Origin: Nitrosomonadales bacterium
GTDB taxonomy: Bacteria; Pseudomonadota; Gammaproteobacteria; Burkholderiales; Gallionellaceae
Length of the DNA stretch: 64,000 nt
Reading direction: 5' to 3'
Assembly (NCBI GenBank): GCA_016214695.1
Contig: JACRNY010000001.1
Coordinates: 310,001 to 374,000, forward strand
Shown: one piece after another, positions 1 to 8,655 of the stretch
Numbering within the stretch: position 1 is the first letter of the stretch
Layout of the letters: each line of letters starts with the position of its first letter
Notes under the pieces: generated by a model
The model's input: only the letters and a program-made list of their open reading frames with translations
Told to the model about the DNA's origin: nothing
The model's database searches: none
Program-made: the position numbers and the translations under genes

Positions 1-1064
1 CTCTTGGGGATCAGCATGATGGGCACCGGCTTGCCGGTGTTCCTGGCGATGATGGCAGCCTGCTGCAGCGCGACTTCGAACGAGCCGTCGGGTGTGATGA
101 ACACCACCTCGCCGGACCACACGTAGACGCCGGCACCTTCCAGCGGGTTGTCCTGGCTCGCGCCGGGATTGCCGCCGGTCGCACAGGCGCCGTTACACCA
201 GGCATCGAAACCGGTGCCGCGGATGCCGATGGTGGCTCCCGCCACGCCAAACTTGTAGTCATCACGCTTCACGCGGCCGATCAGGCCGGTGACCACGCGC
301 ACGCCGCCCTTGAGCAGGCGCAGCACGGCGCTCTCCTGAACGGTACCGGCCTTGTCGTACTTGAACTTCTCGACGTAGAAGGAACTGCTTTCCTGCAGGG
401 TGATGCGGCTCTGATCGCGGAAGGCCACCACCGATTGCGACTTGGCTTCGGTGTTCAGCACATCGCCTTCATAGACCGAGGAACCCAGCAGCAGCTTGCG
501 GACGTTGCCGAGTATGTCTTTCGCACTCATGCTGCCCTGCAGCAGCATCACCCGGCCGACCACCTGTCCTGCGGGTTGCTGCGGCGCCGCGGGCGCCTTG
601 GTTGCATCGGCCTGGCAATCCTTCTCGCCGCACAGGCGGGTGCTGAAATCGGTCCCGCGTATGCCGATGGTCGCGGTCGCGGCGCGCAGCTTGTAGGCAT
701 CCGGATCGCCACGCTTGCCGATCAGTCCGGTGACGGTGCGGAAACCGCCTTTGAGCAGACGGAAGATCGCGCTGTCCGCCTTCGGCTCATCCTGCTTGAA
801 CTTGTAGGCCTCGATCTTCAGATTGGAATCGGGACGCATGGTCATGGTGGTGCCATCGTTCATCTTCACCTGGGCATAACCGTTGTCCGAAGTGGCCAGC
901 ACATCGCCTTCCAGCACCTGGGCATTGGGCGCCATCACCTTGACGGTGCCGTCGGCCCGCTGCGCGATCATGCTGCCGCTCATGTAACCGATCTGGCCGG
1001 CGACCTCCGCGGCCATCGGCGAGGCACTGAGCGAAAGGAGAAGCAGTCCAAGTATCTTTTTCAT
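1..1064 (-). CDS. Tandem FecR-domain exported protein (partial, C-terminus beyond window)
   Basis: The reading frame is open to the window edge, giving 354 codons with no stop. It starts at ATG 1064, behind an AGGTGA ribosome site and 16 bp after the tpsB stop, so it is the third gene of the TPS operon. Residues 1-19 form a Sec signal peptide (MKKILGLLLLSLSASPMAA). Two FecR-like domains follow, at about residues 23-145 and 166-290. Each ends in LLKGGxRxVTGLIG, then ATIGIRGTxF and a cysteine, so the gene arose by internal duplication. FecR domains occur in periplasmic or surface signalling proteins; here there is no TonB receptor or sigma factor, so an iron-citrate role is not implied. A partner in surface assembly or sensing with the adhesin is inference. 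Confidence 0.8.
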   Translation of the reverse strand, partial: MKKILGLLLLSLSASPMAAEVAGQIGYMSGSMIAQRADGTVKVMAPNAQVLEGDVLATSDNGYAQVKMNDGTTMTMRPDSNLKIEAYKFKQDEPKADSAIFRLLKGGFRTVTGLIGKRGDPDAYKLRAATATIGIRGTDFSTRLCGEKDCQADATKAPAAPQQPAGQVVGRVMLLQGSMSAKDILGNVRKLLLGSSVYEGDVLNTEAKSQSVVAFRDQSRITLQESSSFYVEKFKYDKAGTVQESAVLRLLKGGVRVVTGLIGRVKRDDYKFGVAGATIGIRGTGFDAWCNGACATGGNPGASQDNPLEGAGVYVWSGEVVFITPDGSFEVALQQAAIIARNTGKPVPIMLIPK

Positions 1065-1080
1065 ATCGTCACCTGCTCAA

Positions 1081-2700
1081 TCAAAACGTCGCCGAGACGG
1101 CGGCATGGATGCGCCAGTCGCCTTTCTTCTGTAGCGGGTCGGTCCCTTCTTTGCGGATGCGGGCCGCATCCATGCGGAAAGAGACCTCCTGCCAGGAGGT
1201 GCGCAGTCCCAGGCCATAACTGCCGATGGAGGCGCTCACCCCGCTCTTCGCGCGCACGCTGCCGCCGTCGAAGAAGGCCAGCACACGATTGGAAGTTCCC
1301 GCCAGGGACATTGCCGGACTGTAGCCTTCCAGGGTCCAGCGCGCGCCGCTCTCGCCCGCTTCACTGCCCTCGGTGAAGCCGCGCACCGCATTCATCCCGC
1401 CCAGACGCATCTGCTCGCCGAGGACCAGGATGTTGCGCGTCCATTGTCCGGTCAGCGCGGCTCTTGCCTGCCAGTCGTCCCCGAACGCACTCATATGGCT
1501 CAAGCCATAACGCACGATGCGGTATTTCACGTCGGGCTTAAGTATCCCGAGCGGGTCGTAAGCGGCGAACTGCTCTTTCTTGCCCTTGCCCGACATCGGC
1601 ACGTTGGCGGCAAAAGTCAGATCAAGATTCGTCTCAGCCTTTTCATGCCTGCCCTGCGCGACCACACCGAGGCTCAGCGGCGTCACCACGATTTCGTTGT
1701 ACAACACCACCGACTTCGGCTCGGTCTGTTCGATGCGCTTGAAATCGCGCCAGTCGAAACCATAGAGGATGCGCGGATCGAATCCGGCGATCTTTTCCAG
1801 CGCCTGGTTGTAGTGGGCATTGAGCAGAATGCCGCCACCCTGGAAGTTGGACAGGCCGCCGACGACCGAGTTGACGTTGGAATAACCGCCGAAGAACTCC
1901 ACACTGTCGCCGGACTCGTACAGCGGGATCTTGTAGCTGCCGCCGAACACGCGCACCCGGTTCATGTGTTGCGGTGACACCTGCATCTGCACCGTCCCCT
2001 GATGATCGGAATCCATCAGGCTGGCATGACGATAGAACAGGCCCAGCCGCGTGCGCCCCGTCTCGCCCGAACCGGTGTTGTCGAAGCTCACGCCCCAAGC
2101 GGCCGGGTCCTTGTCGACGACCTTCACCTCGGCATCCATCACATCCTCTTTCGGCGATGCCTTCATCACCACGTTCAGCTGGCGGGAGGGATTTTCGTTA
2201 GCCAGCTTGAGTTCACGCGCGATCTGCCTGGAACGCGGTGCGACACCCTGACGCACAGAAGGCAACGCATTGCGCACGCTCTCCTCACTGAAGAACTTCT
2301 GCCCTGTCACGACGATCTGCCCGAAGTGGCTTTCCACTGCACGGAAACGCACCCTGCCGTTCTCCAGCTCCTGCTCCGGCAGCATCACCCGCACCGCCGT
2401 GTAGCCGCGCTTGGCGTAGGCGTCCTCGACCGCTTCCAGCGCACGCTGCACGTCGGAGAAGTCCTTGCTCTTGCCGATGAACGGGGCGACGGCGGCATCG
2501 ATCTCTTCCCGCGCCAGCAGGGTAGCGCCTTCCACCTCGACGCTGCCGATATCGAAACGCAGCTCAACAGGCTCTGCCACGACAGCGGCGGCGTTCTCCG
2601 CCGACACCTCCGCCGCAGACAGCAACAACAGCGAGGACAACAGCAACTGCAACACACGCCGAGCATCACACATATTCGTTACCAGGCTCTTGTTCATCAT
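1081..2700 (-). CDS. Two-partner secretion outer-membrane transporter (TpsB/ShlB/FhaC family)
   Basis: This is an Omp85-superfamily transporter that should carry the TpsA exoprotein encoded just upstream across the outer membrane. The chosen ATG at 2700 overlaps the tpsA stop as ATGA; a start two codons earlier is possible. A signal peptide covers about the first 35 residues. A POTRA-containing periplasmic part follows to about residue 200, with the typical GSVEVEGATLL strand and AYAKRGYTAVRV. The remainder is a ShlB-type 16-strand barrel, with the conserved loop-6 VRGF motif in NAVRGFTEG near residue 440. The protein ends in aromatic Phe (VSATF), the usual C-terminal signal of outer-membrane barrels. 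The length, 539 aa, is normal for the family. Confidence 0.93.
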   Translation of the reverse strand: MMNKSLVTNMCDARRVLQLLLSSLLLLSAAEVSAENAAAVVAEPVELRFDIGSVEVEGATLLAREEIDAAVAPFIGKSKDFSDVQRALEAVEDAYAKRGYTAVRVMLPEQELENGRVRFRAVESHFGQIVVTGQKFFSEESVRNALPSVRQGVAPRSRQIARELKLANENPSRQLNVVMKASPKEDVMDAEVKVVDKDPAAWGVSFDNTGSGETGRTRLGLFYRHASLMDSDHQGTVQMQVSPQHMNRVRVFGGSYKIPLYESGDSVEFFGGYSNVNSVVGGLSNFQGGGILLNAHYNQALEKIAGFDPRILYGFDWRDFKRIEQTEPKSVVLYNEIVVTPLSLGVVAQGRHEKAETNLDLTFAANVPMSGKGKKEQFAAYDPLGILKPDVKYRIVRYGLSHMSAFGDDWQARAALTGQWTRNILVLGEQMRLGGMNAVRGFTEGSEAGESGARWTLEGYSPAMSLAGTSNRVLAFFDGGSVRAKSGVSASIGSYGLGLRTSWQEVSFRMDAARIRKEGTDPLQKKGDWRIHAAVSATF

Positions 2701-5700
2701 TTGCACACCATCTTCGGCAGATCGGCCGGCAGCGGCAGATCACTGGATTGATCACCGGCATCCGCCAGCAGGTCGTTGCGTTTCTTCTCGTCGTTATCGA
2801 AGAGATCGCCCCCCTGTATCGAATCGACCAGGTTGTACAGGATGGGCGGCGTGATCGGCGGAACGCCGACGATGGTAAGCGTAGCCGGCACAAAATTGAG
2901 GGTGTAATTGGCTGTCAACAGACTCAAGCTACCCTGGCCGATGAGGTAACTCCCCAACGCCTCGCCGAGTGCCCGATCAAGAGCACCGGTCAGGGTCGAG
3001 GCCAGCAGATCTCCAGCCTGCAATCCGCCGACTGTATAGGTCAACGTCGGATCCGGCATGCCCTCGTACTTGCTCAGAAAATCCGCCGTTACGGTCAACG
3101 TCGCCGGTGTCACGGTCAGCGTCGCATTGGTGTAGGAAGTGATGTCGTAGCCGAGTTGATCGGAATACAGCCCGGTCGCATCGATCGTGTAGCTGCCTAC
3201 ATTGCGGGCACCTTGTGCGGTTCCGCCAAGCGCGCCGAGCAAGGTCGCACCGGCGACCGAAGTGGTATATGTGCCTCCGCTGAAGACTAGGCCATCATAG
3301 GTCTTGGCTACTCCATTTGCTGACACGCTGGTCTGCGTAAGGAAGCTGGTCAGCATGGGGCCGGTCTGGCCTTCGTAGATGCGCCAGACCATCCCGGCCG
3401 CGCCCGTATTGGCGATGCTCCAGCCGGTGAAGCTGGACATGGTCGTCAACTGGAGCGCGGTCAGGCCGGCTGCGCCAACATCGGTCGGACCGTTACCCAT
3501 AAAGTCATAACCGATACCATTAGTCAGGTTGCCGCCCAGCAGTGCAGTGTTCCAGTATGTGTTCGTGACGCTGCCGGGAGTGTAGCTGTTACCCGCCACG
3601 CCACCGACGTTCGTCACCCCTGTGACCGAGCCGAGGTTCGCATAGCCGAAGCTGACGGTGCCGGACATGTTGTTGTAACCGACCAATCCGCCGACGTTAT
3701 TGCCGCCGCTCACCGAACCGCCGCTGGCGTAGCTGTTGGTGATGCCGCCATTGTTGCTGCCGACCAGGCCGCCGACGTCATTCCCGATAGCGGTCGCGCC
3801 GCTGATCGCGCTGCCGATCACGAAGCTGTTCGATATGTCGCCCAGATTGTTGCCGACCAATCCGCCCACGCTGCTCGTGCCGCTCACGCTACCGCCACTC
3901 ACATAACTGCTGCTGATGATGCCGCCGGTCAGACCGGAGAAGGTGAGACTCTGGTTGTGCCCGACAAGGCCGCCAACCTCGGTGGCCCCTGTCACGACAG
4001 TGCCGAGGACCGATCCGTTGGTGATCGTGTTGCCGCTCCAGCCGACCAGCCCGCCGATATAGCCGCCCACTATCCCTGATACGCTCCCCGTCACGGCGCC
4101 ACCGGTCACGAAGCTGTTCATGACCTGGTTGCCGAGCAAGTGGCCGGTATTCGCAAAGCTCGCCTGCTGCACCGATCCCACCAGACCGCCGACCCAGCTG
4201 TTTCCAGTCACAGTGGTCGCACTGACCGTATTGCCCTGGATCGCGCCCTCACCGCTGTCATGCCCCACCAGACCGCCGATGTAATTGAACCCGTCGACCG
4301 TCGTTCCGGTATCGACGCTGCTGTTGCTGATAGCACTGACGCGCGTATCCATTGAATTGCCGTTCAAGCCCACCAGGCCGCCGACATTCAGGTTGCCGCT
4401 CACGACACCGGCACTCACATAACTGAAATCGATGCTGCCTGCCGCATTCAGGCCGACCAAGCCGCCGGCGTTGCTGCCGGAGCCGCTCACGATCGTGCCG
4501 CCACTCACATAGCTGTTGGTGATGAATCCTGTGAAGACCGCACCCAGACTGGTATTGCCATCGTTGCGGCCGACCAGCCCGCCGACATTGCTGCCGCCGG
4601 ATACCGCCCCGCCCGTGACATGGCTGCCGTCGATGCTCCCGAGCAAACTCTGGCCGACCAGCCCGCCGATATTGTTCACCCCGCCGACCGCCCCATTGGT
4701 CGAATCACTGCCGATGACGATGCCTTGGTTCAAACCGGCCAGCGCACCGACCCCTGTGTTGCCGATCACGATCGCATTCAACAGGGAGACATTGCTCACT
4801 GTAGTCCCCGCAGCGATGGTGCCGAACAACCCCAGATTGGAGCCATAGAACTGGTTCAGATTAAGACCGGAGATGGTGAAGGTGCCACCGTTGAAATCCG
4901 CCGCCAGATAAGGAACGTATACACCGGCAGTCAGCGTGATATTGCCCGTTTGGGTAAAGGTATAGACCGCGTTGTCGGCAAAGCCGAGCATATCCTTCAT
5001 GCCCTGCGCTGTCCCGACGGTGTAGTTGTTCGCACCTGCAGTCCCCAGTGAACCACCGTTTGCGACCGTGTAATTGGCGATGTTCAGCGACTTGTTGCCG
5101 TTGACCAGCCAGTCAGTAAACTGCCCGACACCATTGGCATTGGCTGTGTTGTCATTGAACAGACCGCCCAGCGTGACGGCGTTCGCTCCGTTGATGTTCA
5201 CTGCGTTGATGTTGTAATGGGAGTTGGTGATCACGGCTGCGCCAACGATCGAGCCGACCAGACCGCCGACTGAAGATGTACCGACCAGACTACCACCGTC
5301 AACGTAGCTGTTACTGACGGTACCGATGGAAACGCCGCCTACCAGGCCGCCGATATTGTCTGTACCTGATACGTTGCTGCTGGCGTGATCGTTGTCGAAT
5401 AAGGTGTTATAGGCGGTTCCCGCCAAAGCCCCGACAAACGATGTGCCGCTGACCGAACCACCGATGACATGGCTGTTGCTGACATTGCCGCTGCTGCTAT
5501 AGCCCACCAGTCCGCCCACATAGAGCTGACCGGTCACATTCGCATTCACCAGACTGACGTTGCTGACCCCGCCGCCGGTACTGAGGGCTCCGAACAAACC
5601 GACATAATTCGTCACCGGACGGTTGATGTAGAGGCCGGTGATGGTATTCCCCAAACCGTCGAACTTCCCGGTATAGCCGTACGGGAATATCATGGGATCA

Positions 5701-8378
5701 CCGATCGACACGAAGCCAGCGTTGCTCCACATCCCGCCTGCCGCCATGGAGGCAGTCATGTCGATGTTGTTCACCATCGTGTAATTGGCGGTCAGGTCCA
5801 TCGCCATCAGTTGCAGCTCATGTGAGTTGGTGATGATCGTGCTCCACTCGCTGCGCAGGAACGGGCGGGTGTTGGTAGCGGACATCCACCAGACGTTCGT
5901 CGTATCCAGATACCCCATGACAGTTCCGGAGGTCATGGTGCTGACCGTTGTCAGTCCCATCACGTTGACCATTAAACCGCTGGTAGTCCCAGCCGCAACA
6001 AGCACCCCGGTGGTGTCGGTATCCCAGAAGCTGTTGCTGATGGTGCCCCCCCACAGCCGGCCGACCAACCCACCTCTCAAACCTGCGCTGGTCAGACCAG
6101 CGTTGCTGGCATAGCTGTTACTGATGGTGCCGGGGCTTTGCCCGGCCAGGCCACCAACCGCACCTGTCAGACTGGTCACGCTGCCGCCGTTGACATAGCT
6201 GTTGCTGATGGCGCCTGCGTTGTTGCCGACCAGACCACCGGCACTGGCGGCCCAGGTGGCAGAATCCAACACGCTGACGTTGTCGACATAGCATTTGTCG
6301 ATGCTGCCGCCCAGTGTGTTTTGCCCAGCCAAACCGCCGATCTGACCATATTGCCCGGACACACTGCTGCCGCTGACATGACTATCGATGATGGAACCCG
6401 AGTTGGAGCCGACCAGCCCGCCCACGTTCCAGCTGGCCCCCGTCACGGTCACGGTACCGTTGCTGACATAACTGTTACTGATTGTTCCGGCGTTGCTCCC
6501 GGCCAGAGCACCAACCGAGCTGATGTTTGCCACCACAATGCTGTTGACCAGGCCAACATTAGCCACCACCCCCCCGGCCCCAATTGCGCTGAACAGTCCA
6601 GCACCGGAGATGTTCAGGTTGCTGATGGTATGGTTCTGTCCATCAAGAATGCCGGTAAAGGTACCCAGCGAGGTGAAGCCGCCCGCAGCGTCGATATTCC
6701 TGCCCAGCGCGTAATTGACCGTCAGGTTGTTATTGATGTTCTGAAGATTGGTGACATTATTGACCAGCATCAATTCCGTCAGGGTACCCACCGGAACATT
6801 GGCAGCGTAGTTGTTCGGCGTGCCGAAAACGGTCGGGTTGTAGTAAAAACTGACTTGCCCAGGTATCGCAGCCAGTGTGCCGCCCACCACCGATACGGAA
6901 CCGCCCGCACCAAAGACGATCGTGCCGACCCCAGTTCCGTTGATGTCGGCATGGACGGTCACACTACCCGGCGCCCCAAAGCCGCTATTATTTCCACTGA
7001 TGGCAGCATTTATTGCCACATTGCGGTGTGCATTCAACGTCAGGTTGGTGGCCCCGGCCCAGCTCACAGCATCGTTGATGAATATGTCACCGTTACCCGC
7101 ACCGCTTGCGAGGGTCTGGATAGTGACATTGCCCAGCCCCAGATTGGTCGACAGCGTGGTGTTCGACATCCAACTGCTACCGTTCATCGGATCAACTGCC
7201 GAGATGTAGTAATCGGTCGGGTCGATCAGCCAGGTGCCGTATTTCCCACTGGCCGCGAAGGTGCTGACACGGGCCGAGTCGGCCACCTGCACATGTGCCG
7301 CCGATGTATCGACAAAGCCGCCGTCACCGCTCACCGGCGCCGAGGCATCCAGCGTACCGCTGACTTGCACGGTACCGTCCTGCATATCGGAGAGAACATG
7401 GATCTCGCCGCCACCCGTCCCGCTGGCACTCACCGTACCGCTCACCTCGGTGCGCTGGCTGGACTTGAACACGATCCTGCCGCCCTGCATGGTGACACTG
7501 TCCGCGCTCGCCGTGCCGCTGTTCCTCACCACAGCACCGAACAGACCGAGGTTGCCCGATTCGACGATGATCTGTCCGAGGTTGGTGGCCTCGCCGGCCG
7601 GTGCGGTGATCTGTACGCGCAGGTTGGGATCGTTGCTGTTGACCAGTTCGACGCTGTGCCCCGCCGCCAGCAATACCTCGCCGTTCGGGGCGGTGATGAC
7701 GCCGTTGTTCTCGACATTGGGCGCGATCAGGTAGATCTGCCCACCCTGCTGTGCGTTGATGTTGCCCGCGTTGCTGACGTTCTGCGCACCGGCGACGGCG
7801 GTGTAGTTGTGGCGCCCGGCAAGGAAATCGGCATCGCTCAGATTGAGCGAGGTGGCCACCAGTCCCGCGACATCGACGGTGGAACCGGCGCCGAACATGA
7901 TGCCGTTGGCGTTGACCAGGTAGACCTGACCGTTGGACTGCAGGGTGCCGAGGATGACGGACGGATTGTTGGTGACGACGCGATTGAGAACAGTGGAGGA
8001 TGCATTCTGCTGCACGAAGCGGGTGACTTCGTTCGAGCCGATGGAGAATCCTTGCCAGTTGATGATGGTGCCCGGCGTGTTGGTGACGGTTAGGGTGTTG
8101 CCGGAATTGTTGAAGCTGGCATTGCCGTTGACCACGGTGCCGCCATTCGGGTTGGCTTGGGCATTGAGCGCGAAGCAGCAAGCCAGGGCGATGATGATGG
8201 GCTTGAAGCGGTGGCTATGGATATCATCCGTCTCATCGCTGACGCCGCCGATGCGCAATGCCCTGAGCAGGGCGGATCCGGAGCGTTTACCTTTAGCCTT
8301 GGTGATCTCGGATACCGCGATCCAGGCGCCCAGCGCCTCGGACCATATGGTGCGGTAGATACGGTTCAATGAATTCAT
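2697..8378 (-). CDS. Two-partner secretion exoprotein (TpsA), filamentous-haemagglutinin-type, with GLUG and MBG repeats
   Basis: This is a very large secreted protein of 1893 aa. The start at ATG 8378 is chosen because AGGGAGA lies just upstream and the peptide then begins with an extended signal peptide region (NRIYRTIWSEALGAWIAVSE), diagnostic of TPS exoproteins. The signal core ends near ALNAQAN. The haemagglutination/TPS domain follows (TIINWQGFSIG, then NANGIMFGAGSTVDVAG) over about residues 75-330. Residues of about 600-1650 hold roughly 25 GLUG-like units, about 17 of them with exact GGLVG. Near the C-terminus are two MBG-type beta domains (GVAKTYDGLVFSGG; LTVTADFLSKYEGMPDP). There is no CdiA-like toxin tail or cysteine-rich anchor, so a surface adhesin or biofilm matrix role is inferred. 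tpsB follows with an ATGA overlap. Confidence 0.93.
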   Translation of the reverse strand: MNSLNRIYRTIWSEALGAWIAVSEITKAKGKRSGSALLRALRIGGVSDETDDIHSHRFKPIIIALACCFALNAQANPNGGTVVNGNASFNNSGNTLTVTNTPGTIINWQGFSIGSNEVTRFVQQNASSTVLNRVVTNNPSVILGTLQSNGQVYLVNANGIMFGAGSTVDVAGLVATSLNLSDADFLAGRHNYTAVAGAQNVSNAGNINAQQGGQIYLIAPNVENNGVITAPNGEVLLAAGHSVELVNSNDPNLRVQITAPAGEATNLGQIIVESGNLGLFGAVVRNSGTASADSVTMQGGRIVFKSSQRTEVSGTVSASGTGGGEIHVLSDMQDGTVQVSGTLDASAPVSGDGGFVDTSAAHVQVADSARVSTFAASGKYGTWLIDPTDYYISAVDPMNGSSWMSNTTLSTNLGLGNVTIQTLASGAGNGDIFINDAVSWAGATNLTLNAHRNVAINAAISGNNSGFGAPGSVTVHADINGTGVGTIVFGAGGSVSVVGGTLAAIPGQVSFYYNPTVFGTPNNYAANVPVGTLTELMLVNNVTNLQNINNNLTVNYALGRNIDAAGGFTSLGTFTGILDGQNHTISNLNISGAGLFSAIGAGGVVANVGLVNSIVVANISSVGALAGSNAGTISNSYVSNGTVTVTGASWNVGGLVGSNSGSIIDSHVSGSSVSGQYGQIGGLAGQNTLGGSIDKCYVDNVSVLDSATWAASAGGLVGNNAGAISNSYVNGGSVTSLTGAVGGLAGQSPGTISNSYASNAGLTSAGLRGGLVGRLWGGTISNSFWDTDTTGVLVAAGTTSGLMVNVMGLTTVSTMTSGTVMGYLDTTNVWWMSATNTRPFLRSEWSTIITNSHELQLMAMDLTANYTMVNNIDMTASMAAGGMWSNAGFVSIGDPMIFPYGYTGKFDGLGNTITGLYINRPVTNYVGLFGALSTGGGVSNVSLVNANVTGQLYVGGLVGYSSSGNVSNSHVIGGSVSGTSFVGALAGTAYNTLFDNDHASSNVSGTDNIGGLVGGVSIGTVSNSYVDGGSLVGTSSVGGLVGSIVGAAVITNSHYNINAVNINGANAVTLGGLFNDNTANANGVGQFTDWLVNGNKSLNIANYTVANGGSLGTAGANNYTVGTAQGMKDMLGFADNAVYTFTQTGNITLTAGVYVPYLAADFNGGTFTISGLNLNQFYGSNLGLFGTIAAGTTVSNVSLLNAIVIGNTGVGALAGLNQGIVIGSDSTNGAVGGVNNIGGLVGQSLLGSIDGSHVTGGAVSGGSNVGGLVGRNDGNTSLGAVFTGFITNSYVSGGTIVSGSGSNAGGLVGLNAAGSIDFSYVSAGVVSGNLNVGGLVGLNGNSMDTRVSAISNSSVDTGTTVDGFNYIGGLVGHDSGEGAIQGNTVSATTVTGNSWVGGLVGSVQQASFANTGHLLGNQVMNSFVTGGAVTGSVSGIVGGYIGGLVGWSGNTITNGSVLGTVVTGATEVGGLVGHNQSLTFSGLTGGIISSSYVSGGSVSGTSSVGGLVGNNLGDISNSFVIGSAISGATAIGNDVGGLVGSNNGGITNSYASGGSVSGGNNVGGLVGYNNMSGTVSFGYANLGSVTGVTNVGGVAGNSYTPGSVTNTYWNTALLGGNLTNGIGYDFMGNGPTDVGAAGLTALQLTTMSSFTGWSIANTGAAGMVWRIYEGQTGPMLTSFLTQTSVSANGVAKTYDGLVFSGGTYTTSVAGATLLGALGGTAQGARNVGSYTIDATGLYSDQLGYDITSYTNATLTVTPATLTVTADFLSKYEGMPDPTLTYTVGGLQAGDLLASTLTGALDRALGEALGSYLIGQGSLSLLTANYTLNFVPATLTIVGVPPITPPILYNLVDSIQGGDLFDNDEKKRNDLLADAGDQSSDLPLPADLPKMVCK

Positions 8379-8655
8379 CTTGATTCTCCCTGGACCAGCG
8401 ATGCGCGACACGATGCGCTGGCCGCCTCATTCTTTTTCGAGTCAGGAAATCCCTACCCATCTTTCGGGAAAATCCTACACGCATACTTGCGTTAATGCCA
8501 TAGTCCAAAAGGCCTGTTCACGAAGATTTCCAGGAGCCTATGCTGAATTTACGGGGATTATTCGTGCGGCAGGTTGCACAAGCGTGACAGGCTTGATGTC
8601 CCGCCAGCCCCTGAACGCTGCCTCTGCATAAAGGCATGGCATTGAATCCACAGGC
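8379..8655. other. Divergent intergenic region between tpsA and the sulfotransferase operon
   Basis: This stretch of about 280 bp lies between the divergent tpsA and TPR-sulfotransferase genes and must hold both promoters. Apart from the tpsA ribosome site (AGGGAGA, 8384-8390 region, minus strand) I could not pick out convincing -35/-10 pairs. It has no obvious coding potential or long repeat. If the sulfotransferase really starts at ATG 8701 the region is 45 bp longer. Confidence 0.5.

Noticed and set aside
3500-6500. Regularly spaced repeats resembling a CRISPR array
   Set aside because: The repeats are degenerate GLUG codons inside an open reading frame, with variable spacing and no constant repeat.
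6138-8093. 651-codon plus-strand frame opposite tpsA
   Set aside because: Antisense to the well-supported TPS exoprotein; no motifs and no ribosome site.
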